A DNA stretch of 64,000 nt from Chitinophagales bacterium (GTDB lineage Bacteria; Bacteroidota; Bacteroidia; Chitinophagales; Saprospiraceae), in contig JAFLBO010000001.1 in NCBI GenBank assembly GCA_017303475.1, positions 1 to 64,000 on the forward strand, given 5' to 3'. How positions within the stretch are numbered: the stretch's first letter is position 1; each line of letters starts with the position of its first letter. The translations under genes and the position numbers were made by a program. This document shows positions 52,800 through 61,810 of the stretch, piece after piece. The notes under the pieces were generated by a model. It did not search any database, had not been told where the DNA came from, and saw only the letters and a program-made list of their open reading frames with translations.

Positions 52800-54070
52800 C
52801 AAAACAAACTCGGCACATGGCCGGCTGGGCTAATTACCCTGTCATAAAAGCAAACGTTTACGAACCCCAAAACGCAGCTGAGCTTAGTGCGCTAGTCCGG
52901 GAACAGGAACAATTAATTGCGCGGGGAAATGGAAAAAGTTATGGAGATGCCTCTCTGGCGCCTGTAATGGTGTCGACGCTTTCCTTGTCGAATATCCTGG
53001 ATTTTGACGCAGAAAACGGCATAATTACCTGCGAATCCGGTGTTTTGCTCAGTAATTTACTGCGCCTAATGATTCCTGCAGGCTGGTTTTTCCCGGTCAC
53101 TCCCGGTATAAAAGCCATTACCGTTGGTGGCACTATTGCCTCCGATGTGCATGGTAAAAACCATCCGGTTGCCGGATGTTTTTCTAACCATCTGATGTCC
53201 CTTACTCTGGTTACCGCAGATGGCAATGTGCTTACCTGCTCCCGAACAGAAAACCCGGATTTATTCTGGCAAACCTGCGGAGGAATGGGCTGGACCGGCG
53301 TAATCCTGTCTGCCAGCTTCCAGCTAATGCGCATCAAATCCACCCAAATGTGGCAAAAAACCGTACGTGCCTCTGACCTGTCTGGCCTTTTCCGGGCATT
53401 TGAAGCCCATCAGGACTGGCCCTACGCGGCTGCATGGGTAGATTGCACACATGCGCGCAGGCGCGGGGCTGTTTATTTTGCCCGGCATATGGAAACACAG
53501 GACGGTCCACTGGTTTTTGAAGAAAAAAAGAGTAAAAACATACCTTTTTTCGCACCATCCTGGTTTTTAAACCCCTTAAGCATTCGGGCGCATAACTATT
53601 TCTACAACCGTAAAAGTGTTGATGGCGAACGCGCCGTTGACCTCGATCATTATTTCTACCCGCTGGATGCTTTACAAAACTGGAATCGCTTTTACGGACG
53701 GCGCGGACTGGTGCAATATCAGTTTTGTCTGCCGGAAGCTAAAGCTGAAGAGGGAATGCATAAAATGCTGGAAATCATCGAAAAAAGCGGTGAAACACCC
53801 TTCCTCAGTGTGCTAAAACGCCACGGTGAGCGTCCGCCGGAGGCCATACATTCTTTCCCCATCAAAGGCTATTCCCTGGCACTGGATTTTCCGCGTACCG
53901 CCGGTATGCCTGCTTTGGTGAAACAACTGGACGAATGTCTGCTCCGGTATGAAGGCAAAATTTACCTCACCAAAGATGCGCTATCCAGACCGGAAATGGG
54001 CAGGGTAAATCCGGCAACTTTCGGGGAGCAGAAGTTTTGTTCACTTTTAAAGACGCGGATTGCGCACTAA
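52784..54070 (+). CDS. FAD-binding oxidoreductase (DprE1 / sugar-lactone oxidase-like)
   Basis: A 428-residue flavoprotein of the VAO/PCMH family. The FAD-binding loop IARGNGKSYGDASLAP, GVLLSNLLRLMIPAGWFFPVTPG, and TVGGTIASDVHGKNH give the pattern of DprE1 and aldonolactone oxidases. The C-terminal half has FYGRRGLVQYQFCLPEAKAEEGM and FLSVLKRHGERP, as in decaprenylphosphoryl-ribose 2-oxidase-like proteins. The actual sugar substrate is unknown. It overlaps the DUF4340 gene by 16 bp and precedes rimO by 35 bp. Confidence 0.88.
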   Translation: MSTLLTKQTRHMAGWANYPVIKANVYEPQNAAELSALVREQEQLIARGNGKSYGDASLAPVMVSTLSLSNILDFDAENGIITCESGVLLSNLLRLMIPAGWFFPVTPGIKAITVGGTIASDVHGKNHPVAGCFSNHLMSLTLVTADGNVLTCSRTENPDLFWQTCGGMGWTGVILSASFQLMRIKSTQMWQKTVRASDLSGLFRAFEAHQDWPYAAAWVDCTHARRRGAVYFARHMETQDGPLVFEEKKSKNIPFFAPSWFLNPLSIRAHNYFYNRKSVDGERAVDLDHYFYPLDALQNWNRFYGRRGLVQYQFCLPEAKAEEGMHKMLEIIEKSGETPFLSVLKRHGERPPEAIHSFPIKGYSLALDFPRTAGMPALVKQLDECLLRYEGKIYLTKDALSRPEMGRVNPATFGEQKFCSLLKTRIAH

Positions 54071-54105
54071 TACCGACATTTGCGCCTCTTTTGCCTGGAT
54101 GGATT

Positions 54106-55416
54106 ATGAAGACTAAGTCGCACCGCAAGGATAAAATCAATGTCATCACGCTCGGCTGTTCCAAAAATCTGGTAGACAGCGAGAATCTCATTACCCAACT
54201 TCGGGGAAATGATTATGAAGTCACGCACGAAAAAGACGAAAGCGATGCCAACATTGTGATTGTCAATACCTGCGGCTTTATTGATGTGGCCAAAAAGGAA
54301 AGCATTGATACCATTGTGGAATATGCCGACATCAAGCGTAATGGCGGCATCGACAAACTCTATGTAACAGGTTGTTTATCACAGCGTTACAAAGATGATC
54401 TGGAAGAAGAAATACCAGAAGTGGATGCATTTTTCGGTACCCTGGAAATGCCTGCTTTGCTGGCCCGACTGGAAGCGGATTACAAACATGAACTTTTGGG
54501 TTCCAGACAGATTACCACCTTGCCCCATTATGCATACCTGAAAATTTCAGAAGGCTGCAACCGCACCTGTTCCTTCTGTGCCATTCCGCTCATGCGGGGC
54601 AAGCACGTGAGTAGGCCTGTGGAGGAATTAGTGATGGAAGCCAAAAATCTGGCGAAAAACGGGGTCAAGGAACTTCTGCTCATTGCACAGGAGCTTACCT
54701 ATTATGGCCTAGATCTGTATAAAAGCAGGGAACTTCCCCGTCTCCTTCATGCCCTGGCCGATGTAGAAGGCATTGAGTGGATACGTCTGCATTATGCATA
54801 CCCCAGTAAATTCCCCCTGGAAATACTGGAAGTGATGGCAGAACGCAAAGAAATCTGCAACTACCTGGATATTCCACTCCAACACGCCTCCGATCCGGTT
54901 TTGGATGCTATGCGCCGACAAATTACCCGGGCAGAAACCGAAGAACTTTTGGCCACTATTCGGGCTAAAGTACCGGGAATAGCCCTGCGTACCACGTTTT
55001 TGGTTGGTCACCCGGGAGAAACAGAGGAAGATTTTGAAAGTTTGCTTGATTTTGTCCGGGAACAACAATTTGAAAGGGTAGGGGTGTTCCAGTATTCACA
55101 TGAAGAAAATACCCGGGCTTATGACATGGAGGATGAAATACCGGACGAGGTAAAAGCAGAACGCGCGCAGCGACTTATGGAAGTACAACAGGAAATTTCC
55201 CTGCGCAAAAACGAGGCAAAAATCGGTCAGATAGTGAAAGTACTCTTCGACCGCAAAGAAGGTAAATACTTCATTGGACGCACGGAGTCAGATTCTCCCG
55301 AAGTGGATAATGAGGTATTGGTGCCTGCAAAAAACAACTACGTGCGTTTGGGCGATTTTGCTCAAGTGCGCATCACCGGCGCAGAAGAATTTGATTTGTA
55401 CGGAGAGTTGGTGTAA
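54106..55416 (+). CDS. Ribosomal protein S12 methylthiotransferase RimO
   Basis: A 436-residue radical-SAM enzyme that adds a methylthio group to Asp89 of ribosomal protein S12. The N-terminal MTTase domain has INVITLGCSKNLVDSENL with its Cys, VIVNTCGFI and VTGCLSQRY for the auxiliary cluster. The radical-SAM CxxxCxxC is in SEGCNRTCSFCAIPLMRG. The C-terminal TRAM-like domain begins near EAKIGQIVKVLFD. ATG 54106 is used; the 54037 frame adds residues with no family match. Confidence 0.96.
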   Translation: MKTKSHRKDKINVITLGCSKNLVDSENLITQLRGNDYEVTHEKDESDANIVIVNTCGFIDVAKKESIDTIVEYADIKRNGGIDKLYVTGCLSQRYKDDLEEEIPEVDAFFGTLEMPALLARLEADYKHELLGSRQITTLPHYAYLKISEGCNRTCSFCAIPLMRGKHVSRPVEELVMEAKNLAKNGVKELLLIAQELTYYGLDLYKSRELPRLLHALADVEGIEWIRLHYAYPSKFPLEILEVMAERKEICNYLDIPLQHASDPVLDAMRRQITRAETEELLATIRAKVPGIALRTTFLVGHPGETEEDFESLLDFVREQQFERVGVFQYSHEENTRAYDMEDEIPDEVKAERAQRLMEVQQEISLRKNEAKIGQIVKVLFDRKEGKYFIGRTESDSPEVDNEVLVPAKNNYVRLGDFAQVRITGAEEFDLYGELV

Positions 55417-55498
55417 CCCCTAACCCCCAAAGGGGCTTGCCCCCTCAAACCCCTCAAACCCTTCAAACCCTTCAAACCCCTCCAACCTATCCTCCAAC
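55417..55498. repeat. 9-bp tandem repeat (CCCCTCAAA) with a C-rich hairpin
   Basis: A CCCC...GGGG hairpin at about 55417-55435 is followed by about 5.5 units of CCCCTCAAA/CCCTTCAAA up to the DinB-like start. It is a single arm without an inverted partner. Confidence 0.8.
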
Positions 55499-55499
55499 C

Positions 55500-56048
55500 A
55501 TGTCACAATCCGAACTCCTGGATCATCTGGAAGAAAGCCTCCAGCAATTGCTTAAAGAAGTGCGAGAGCATTTCGCCGAAACCTCATTGGCGACACTAAA
55601 GCAGCGCCCGACTCCCGAGCAATGGAGTGCAATGGATTGTTTTGCACACCTCAATGCGCAGTTTGAGGGCTATCTGTCGCGCATGGAGCTTGCCTTGCAC
55701 AAAGCCAAAGCCCGTAAATGGACTCCTGCACAGGAATGGCGCTCCAACTGGTTGGGAAGCAGCGCTATCCGCAAAGCTGATCCCTCCAACCATAAGCTTC
55801 GCAAGAGTCATAAATCCATTAATCCGCTAAAAAAACTGGCTGTGCGGGATACGGAGCTCAAAGCTTTTCTCATCAATGCAGAAATGTTGCTTCGCCTGAT
55901 TCGGCAGGCCCGTGAGGTGGACATCAATAAAGCATCTGTAAAACCCATCCGCTGGAGCCTCTATCGATTCCGCCTGGGAGATCTCATGGAATACCTGGTG
56001 CTGCATGCGCGCAGACACTTCCTCCAGGCGAAAAAAGCAAGTGCCTGA
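55500..56048 (+). CDS. DinB-like family protein
   Basis: The 182-residue protein fits the DinB/DUF1569 four-helix fold: PTPEQWSAMDCFAHLNAQFEGYLSRM is the typical helix carrying a His metal ligand, and RFRLGDLMEYLVLHARRHFLQAKK carries the second conserved His region. Start 55500 is chosen over 55437 because the extra residues come from the C-rich repeat. Members bind a divalent metal; roles in small-thiol chemistry are known for a few. It is tail to tail with the next gene. Confidence 0.8.
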   Translation: MSQSELLDHLEESLQQLLKEVREHFAETSLATLKQRPTPEQWSAMDCFAHLNAQFEGYLSRMELALHKAKARKWTPAQEWRSNWLGSSAIRKADPSNHKLRKSHKSINPLKKLAVRDTELKAFLINAEMLLRLIRQAREVDINKASVKPIRWSLYRFRLGDLMEYLVLHARRHFLQAKKASA

Positions 56049-56054
56049 ATACAG

Positions 56055-57341
56055 TTAATCCTGTTTCACCGGCTTATACCAGGTGGGTAACATGGCCACA
56101 CTGAAAAAGCAGGGCGTTAGCATCAGATATATATAAGGCATCTGGATAAATCCATAAAAGAAGGCAAAGTAAAACTTCAGACTGCCCAGCAGGAACAAGG
56201 GCAGGCTCTGTAATTTTTGCCTGTTGCGCCACCAATACAGACCACTTAAACCTACTGCCAATAGTGTTATAATCAATTGGCTGCGTTGCAAGGTTGCCAG
56301 TCTGACGGACATATCCCCCTGAATACCATCCCTGAAAATCCCGCCAACACCAATACCATCATACAATGGCCCCTGTTGACCTTCCTGTTGCCAGGCTGCC
56401 AACGCTGCAGAAGAATAATGCTGTAGCCCTTTGATATACACCATTGGGTCTTTCAACATAAACGGGATGACAAAAAGAACAAGCACTCCCACCAGTGTGG
56501 AAACTGAGGTGGTCAGCACAAGCTTGCGGTTTTCTATCCAAACTACAAAACAACAAAGTGGTAGCCAGAGCAAAAATGCATACCTGGATAATAAACAAAG
56601 TATCAGGAAAAAGCCAAGTATAGCCCCGCTTTTCCACGGATTTCCGCGCAAAAGCTCCCTGATTCGGTCCATTTGCAAAGCCCACATCATGTAAAACCCG
56701 GCAATCATTAACTCCACCGTATTACCAAAAGTTGCGCTGGTACCTTCCTCAATAAGGATAAAATGCATAAATGGCAGGGCTGTTACCAGCCAACGCGCCA
56801 TCCCGCTCAAGTTGGATTGATGCGCCCGCCAGATCACCATCAATGTCGCAATCAGCCAAATGGTAAAAGCTACCCAGCGTTCATCAAAATGGAACAAGGC
56901 TGCCGGGAAAAATGGCAGCCACATGAGGGGTAAATAGGTTGGGGAAAGCGCGTAGCCAAACTCGTGTATGATCTCATACGGATATTGCCCTGCCAGTAGC
57001 CGGTGGTTCATTACTTGAATAGTAGGAATGATATCCGATAATTGCGGGGCAATTGGAATAACGCTGATTTCCCGTTTGAAATGGAAAATAGCCATGGCAA
57101 TCCCAATTAACAGCACAACCCGCATGGGCCATATATCTCTGGAGGTTACCGGGCTTACAGGTTCAGGCCTGCGCTTTTCAAAGGCTGCCAGCAAGGCCAT
57201 AAGGCCCATCAATACAGCCAGACTGGTCAAAACAATGCCATTTTCCCGTTGCCCCATATAACGCGAGCGTTGTGAGGTTACCAACAGAATTTCAGCAAAT
57301 AACAATAAAACAAACAGGCTTCTGTATAATCCGTAACGCAT
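56055..57341 (-). CDS. Polytopic membrane protein, glycosyltransferase 87-like
   Basis: A 428-residue protein with about 10-12 membrane helices, including LFVLLLFAEILLVTS at the N-terminus and FILCLLSRYAFLLWLPLCCFVVW. It resembles GT-C/DUF2029 mannosyltransferase-like proteins, with a periplasmic loop after helix 3 (QVMNHRLLAGQYPYEIIHEFG). The catalytic Asp cannot be assigned securely. It follows the GT2 gene by 3 bp, and both follow mutS by 6 bp, so they are probably one transcript. A lipid-linked sugar donor from the GT2 enzyme could feed this protein; that link is inference. Confidence 0.7.
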   Translation of the reverse strand: MRYGLYRSLFVLLLFAEILLVTSQRSRYMGQRENGIVLTSLAVLMGLMALLAAFEKRRPEPVSPVTSRDIWPMRVVLLIGIAMAIFHFKREISVIPIAPQLSDIIPTIQVMNHRLLAGQYPYEIIHEFGYALSPTYLPLMWLPFFPAALFHFDERWVAFTIWLIATLMVIWRAHQSNLSGMARWLVTALPFMHFILIEEGTSATFGNTVELMIAGFYMMWALQMDRIRELLRGNPWKSGAILGFFLILCLLSRYAFLLWLPLCCFVVWIENRKLVLTTSVSTLVGVLVLFVIPFMLKDPMVYIKGLQHYSSAALAAWQQEGQQGPLYDGIGVGGIFRDGIQGDMSVRLATLQRSQLIITLLAVGLSGLYWWRNRQKLQSLPLFLLGSLKFYFAFFYGFIQMPYIYLMLTPCFFSVAMLPTWYKPVKQD

Positions 57342-57344
57342 TGG

Positions 57345-58298
57345 TCAGGGTTTGGGTGGTAGTGTGCTTTCCTGCACAATATAAGGTGGACGGCCCTTGG
57401 CCTGCAAAAACAAACGACCCAGGTATTCACCTATAATCCCCAGGGTCAGCAATTGCAATCCGCCTATGATCAGCACCGACAAAAGTACGGAGGTCCAGCC
57501 TTGTACGGTTTCTTTTAGCACAAAATGCGCATAAAGAGCATAAATTGCGTACGAAAATGCCAAACCGGAAATACAACTGCCCAGGAATGTCGCAATACGC
57601 AGGGGCCGAACGGAAAAAGCCGTAATCCCGTTCAGGGCCAGCCGGATCATTTTGCGCAGGGTATATTTGGATTGCCCGGCAAACCGCTGATCTGGTTTAT
57701 AAGGTATGGCAAACTGCCGGAACCCCACCCAGGGAATAAATCCCCGGATAAACAACTCCGTCTCCTGCGAATCGCGAATCAGATTGACCACTTTGCGGTC
57801 TAACAACCGAAAATCGGCAGCGCCAGGCTCAATGTTTACATCCGAAAAGCGATTCATCAAACCATAAAAATACCGGGAACTGGTGCGTTTGAACCAGCTG
57901 GTTTTTTCATCATCCTGCCGGGTTGTATACACGATTTCATATCCTTCACGCCATTTTTCCAAAAACACCGGGATGTATTGTGGCGGATGTTGTAAATCGG
58001 CATCCATACAAATCACCGCATCGCCTCGTGCATGATCATATCCGCACCGGAGCGCACTCATATGGCCAAAATTGCGGGAAAAACTCACAAAATGTACCCA
58101 ATCGCTGTGCTTTTGGTGCAATTCCCGAAGCAATGCCAGAGTGCGGTCGCTACTGCCATCATTCACAAAAATCAACTCAAACCGATATCTATCCTGCAAT
58201 GGATTGGTTTGTTCGGCAATCTTTTGCACCGCCATGGCCAGGTTTTCCTCCTCATTGTAGGCCGGCAAAATGATGGATATTAGTAGCTTTGATTCCAT
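57345..58298 (-). CDS. Glycosyltransferase family 2, polyprenyl-phosphate sugar transferase-like
   Basis: This 317-residue enzyme has a GT-A domain at about 1-230 and two C-terminal membrane helices (ATFLGSCISGLAFSYAIYALY and TSVLLSVLIIGGLQLLTLGIIGEYLG). It starts ISIILPAYNEEENL, and the metal-binding DADLQHPP and GDAVICMD stretches are visible. The pattern matches dolichol/undecaprenyl-phosphate glycosyltransferases (DPM/ArnC/GtrB-like). It overlaps neither neighbour, but spacing of 6 bp to mutS and 3 bp to the downstream gene indicates an operon. Confidence 0.9.
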   Translation of the reverse strand: MESKLLISIILPAYNEEENLAMAVQKIAEQTNPLQDRYRFELIFVNDGSSDRTLALLRELHQKHSDWVHFVSFSRNFGHMSALRCGYDHARGDAVICMDADLQHPPQYIPVFLEKWREGYEIVYTTRQDDEKTSWFKRTSSRYFYGLMNRFSDVNIEPGAADFRLLDRKVVNLIRDSQETELFIRGFIPWVGFRQFAIPYKPDQRFAGQSKYTLRKMIRLALNGITAFSVRPLRIATFLGSCISGLAFSYAIYALYAHFVLKETVQGWTSVLLSVLIIGGLQLLTLGIIGEYLGRLFLQAKGRPPYIVQESTLPPKP

Positions 58299-58304
58299 GA
58301 AGCA

Positions 58305-60974
58305 TTATTTCTTGCCGGCAATTTTTACCAGCTCATTCAGTTTCCATAGCGCATCCATAGGCGTCATGGTATTAAGGTCCAGCGACAATAACATCTCCTT
58401 GATTTTCAACGTATAATCATCTACATCAAAGATATGTAACTGCAGCGGCGCCGCTATCTGTTTTACCTTTTGGCGCACTTCCGCAGGGCTTGCCATGCCA
58501 CTGCCTCCGTCTCCTTTGTTTTCTACCGACTTTTCCTCCAATGTCTTCAGGATTTCATTGGCACGTTGTACAATGCTTTGGGGCATGCCGGCCATACGTG
58601 CCACATGAATGCCAAAGGAGTGGTTGGAGCCTCCTGCCACCAGTTTGCGCAGGAAAATCACTTTGTGCCCAACTTCCTTGGTGCTCACATGGAAGTTGTG
58701 AATACGCTCATGACTCTCAGCCAATTCGTTGAGTTCATGGTAGTGGGTGGCAAACAGGGTTTTAGGATGCGCCCGCTCATTGTCGTGCAGGTATTCCACC
58801 AAACTCCAGGCAATACTAATCCCGTCATAAGTGCTGGTTCCGCGCCCAATTTCATCCAGCAAAATGAGCGAACGATCACTGATATTGTTCATGATCAGCG
58901 CCGTTTCATTCATTTCCACCATAAATGTACTTTCCCCGCCGCTAATATTGTCTGAAGCGCCCACCCGGGTGAATACCTTGTCTACCCAGCCCAGTCTGGC
59001 ACTTTTTGCCGGCACGAAACTGCCCATTTGTGCCATAAGTGTAATCAGTGCTGTTTGCCTGAGCAATGCCGATTTACCGGCCATATTCGGACCGGTTATC
59101 AGAATAATTTGCACTGAATCGCTGTCCAGTAACACATCATTGGGCACAAATGGCTCGCCAATGGGCAATTGCGTTTCAATAACCGGATGCCGTCCTTCCT
59201 TGATGTCAATCACCCTGGAGTCGTCTAGTTCAGGTCTGGCGAAATGATTTTTCTCCGCCACACGGGCAAAAGACAACAAGCAATCCAGTCGCGCCACTAA
59301 TTGGGCATTGTGCTGAATTGGCTGAATATATTGTCCGATTTCCTCCACCAGTGCGCGGAATAATTGTTCCTCAAGCGCCTGTATTTTTTCCTCGGCGCCC
59401 AAAATCTTGGCTTCCAGGATTTTGAGTTCTTCCGTTATGTAGCGTTCTCCATTGGCAATAGTTTGCTTGCGGGTCCACTCCGGCGGCACCAGATCTTTCC
59501 ACTTGGAAGTTACTTCAATATAGTACCCGAAAACGTTGTTAAATGCCACTTTCAGACTACTAATACCTGTGCGGTCTATTTCCCGTTGTTGTATTTCGAG
59601 CAAAATTTCCTTGCTGTTGCGCACGATATGCCTCAAATCATCCAGTTCCTGATCGCAGCCATCGGCCATGGCGCCTCCTTTGCGGATATCCACCGGCGGG
59701 TCTGGCGCAATGGCTTTTTCAATACGAGACCGCAGACTCTGACATGGATTGAGGCCTTCGGCTACGCGGGTAAAGCCCAGGTTGTCGGCAGGAAGTTCCT
59801 GCAACAACCTTTTGATTTGTTCAATAGCGTCCAGTGCCCTGCGCAACTGCATTACCTCGCGCGGGTTGATTTTACCCACCGAGGTTTTAGCCATCAATCG
59901 TTCCAAATCGCCAATATGCCGGATATGTGGTTCCAGCTCTTGGGAAAATTCCGGATTGTCCAGGAAAAACGACACGGCATCGTGCCTTTCCCGGATTTGT
60001 GTGAGGTTGGTGAGCGGCAACAATACCCATTTTTTTAGCAGTCGCGCGCCCATGGGCGAGATGGTTTTATCCAACACCTGCAGCAATGAAATCCCGTTTT
60101 CATGGTTGCTGCTTACCAACTCCAGATTTCGGATAGTGAATCTGTCCAGCCACACGAACGTTTCCGTTTGCAGCCGGCTGAGCGAGATGATATGCGAGAG
60201 CCGGTTGTTCTCCATGGCCGCCAGGTAATGCAAAGCAGCGCCTGCAGCCGTTTGAGCCAGATCCATCTCCTCTACGCCAAACCCTTTTAAACTGGCCGTT
60301 TGGAAGTGATTCAACAACTTTTCCCGTGCAAAATCGTGCGTGAAAATCCAGTCTTCCAGGGTATTGGTGTAAAACTTGTCGCCATACAGTGCAGCAAATT
60401 CTTTCAGTCTGCTTTTGGGTAAAACCACTTCTGCGGGCTTGAAACTCTGCAAAAGTTTGTCTACCGCGGCTGCATCGCCTTCACTCACAAAAAACTCACC
60501 AGTGGAAATATCCAGAAAAGCCAGGCCGTATTGCTCTTTTTGACCATACACCAGCGTAGCCAGGAAGTTGTTGGCGTTGTGGTCCAGCAGGGCATCATCT
60601 GTGGTAACGCCCGGTGTAACAACCTCGGTAACCGAGCGCCGCACTACTTTACCGGGAACGGGCTTCTCCATTTGCTCACAAATGGCCACCCGGAAGCCTG
60701 CACGCACCAACCTTGGCAGGTACATATCCAGCGAATGGTACGGGAAACCTGCCAGTTCAATATCCGAACCGCCGTTGTTCCGGCTGGTCAGCGTAATTCC
60801 CAGCGCCCGACTGGCCTTTACGGCATCCTCGCCGAAGGTTTCATAAAAATCGCCCACCCGAAACAGCAATACAGCATCCGGGTACTTGGTTTTTACCTGG
60901 ATATACTGCTGCATCAGCGGGGTAGTAGTGCCGCCGCCTGTGCCTGGTGTTCCGTCCTTTTTTGTTCTTGCCAT
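58305..60974 (-). CDS. DNA mismatch repair protein MutS
   Basis: A full-length 889-residue MutS. The mismatch-reading motif is Phe43-Tyr44-Glu45 in FRVGDFYETFGEDA; the connector, lever and clamp domains follow. The ATPase has Walker A GPNMAGKSALLRQ, Walker B SLILLDEIGRGTSTYDG, and the FATHYHEL motif. It recognises base mismatches with MutL. A free-standing GldM-C-like gene is 35 bp upstream, and two glycosyltransferase genes follow at 6 and 3 bp, an unusual operon for mutS. Confidence 0.97.
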   Translation of the reverse strand: MARTKKDGTPGTGGGTTTPLMQQYIQVKTKYPDAVLLFRVGDFYETFGEDAVKASRALGITLTSRNNGGSDIELAGFPYHSLDMYLPRLVRAGFRVAICEQMEKPVPGKVVRRSVTEVVTPGVTTDDALLDHNANNFLATLVYGQKEQYGLAFLDISTGEFFVSEGDAAAVDKLLQSFKPAEVVLPKSRLKEFAALYGDKFYTNTLEDWIFTHDFAREKLLNHFQTASLKGFGVEEMDLAQTAAGAALHYLAAMENNRLSHIISLSRLQTETFVWLDRFTIRNLELVSSNHENGISLLQVLDKTISPMGARLLKKWVLLPLTNLTQIRERHDAVSFFLDNPEFSQELEPHIRHIGDLERLMAKTSVGKINPREVMQLRRALDAIEQIKRLLQELPADNLGFTRVAEGLNPCQSLRSRIEKAIAPDPPVDIRKGGAMADGCDQELDDLRHIVRNSKEILLEIQQREIDRTGISSLKVAFNNVFGYYIEVTSKWKDLVPPEWTRKQTIANGERYITEELKILEAKILGAEEKIQALEEQLFRALVEEIGQYIQPIQHNAQLVARLDCLLSFARVAEKNHFARPELDDSRVIDIKEGRHPVIETQLPIGEPFVPNDVLLDSDSVQIILITGPNMAGKSALLRQTALITLMAQMGSFVPAKSARLGWVDKVFTRVGASDNISGGESTFMVEMNETALIMNNISDRSLILLDEIGRGTSTYDGISIAWSLVEYLHDNERAHPKTLFATHYHELNELAESHERIHNFHVSTKEVGHKVIFLRKLVAGGSNHSFGIHVARMAGMPQSIVQRANEILKTLEEKSVENKGDGGSGMASPAEVRQKVKQIAAPLQLHIFDVDDYTLKIKEMLLSLDLNTMTPMDALWKLNELVKIAGKK

Positions 60975-61009
60975 GGATGTTGTTGCACTCGAAAAGGCTG
61001 AAAGACAGC

Positions 61010-61693
61010 CTACTCTTTATAGGTTTCCATATAATACACCATAGGTGTCAGCGTACGGGATTTTTGGTCGCCCGGACATTTTACCTTGATTTCGTCAAAG
61101 ATGTAAATGTCATCGCTTTTTGCCTGAGCCGTAAGATACTGAGCCTCATCGCTGAATTTTGGACCGTGATTGGTTATACTTTGCATAAACAATGTCCCAT
61201 CCGTATAATTGGTGCCTATTTGAAGGATCCGAAAGGAAACAATTTCACAGCTGCCATCCAGCCCGACCTGGTCAAAGCCCAATCGGAGTGCTCCAATATG
61301 TTTGAACTGGCCCAGTTGAACAGTGTCTGATGACTTTTCATAGAGGCCCAGCAAAGGTTTTGGATCTGGCACGGGAACAGCCTGGAACACCTTTTTTTGT
61401 TTTACTTTACCTTTCACCCATACCTGAACGGTTACCTGCCCGGTTGAGGTAGGCTTGAGTTTGAACAGCTCATTGTTGGTCCGGATAATGGTTCCTTTGT
61501 CGGTAGTGACCACATATTCTGCAATGGTCAGGCCGGGGCAAACAACTTTTATCTGATTGTCTACACCCACATAAACCGTCTGGTTCCGATTGGATTCAAT
61601 CGTGATTTCGCCGGGATTTTCCGTGTTTTGAGCAGCGATACTGCCTATGAAAATGCCGTATCCGAGTAAGGCCAGGATCAAGGGTTTTTGCAT
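61010..61693 (-). CDS. Exported protein resembling the C-terminal domains of GldM
   Basis: The 227-residue protein starts MQKPLILALLGYGIFIGSIAAQ, a signal peptide; the frame to 61759 is not preferred. The mature part begins with NQTVYVGVDNQIKVVCPGLTIAEYVVTTDKGTI, which resembles the GldM/PorM C-terminal (D3/D4) Ig-like domains of the T9SS motor. A second domain ends the chain. Full GldM has an N-terminal membrane helix and four periplasmic domains; only the C-terminal part is present. It may bind T9SS components or be a decayed/diverged copy. It is 35 bp upstream of mutS. Confidence 0.65.
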   Translation of the reverse strand: MQKPLILALLGYGIFIGSIAAQNTENPGEITIESNRNQTVYVGVDNQIKVVCPGLTIAEYVVTTDKGTIIRTNNELFKLKPTSTGQVTVQVWVKGKVKQKKVFQAVPVPDPKPLLGLYEKSSDTVQLGQFKHIGALRLGFDQVGLDGSCEIVSFRILQIGTNYTDGTLFMQSITNHGPKFSDEAQYLTAQAKSDDIYIFDEIKVKCPGDQKSRTLTPMVYYMETYKE

Positions 61694-61810
61694 GGCGCCA
61701 AAAGTAATGAACGGCAAATGTAACAAGCCTTGCGGCACTACCATAACTTCGTTTTCCACAACCTGATATTCATTGATTCAAGCTAATACATCAAAGTTTA
61801 CATTTGTGAG

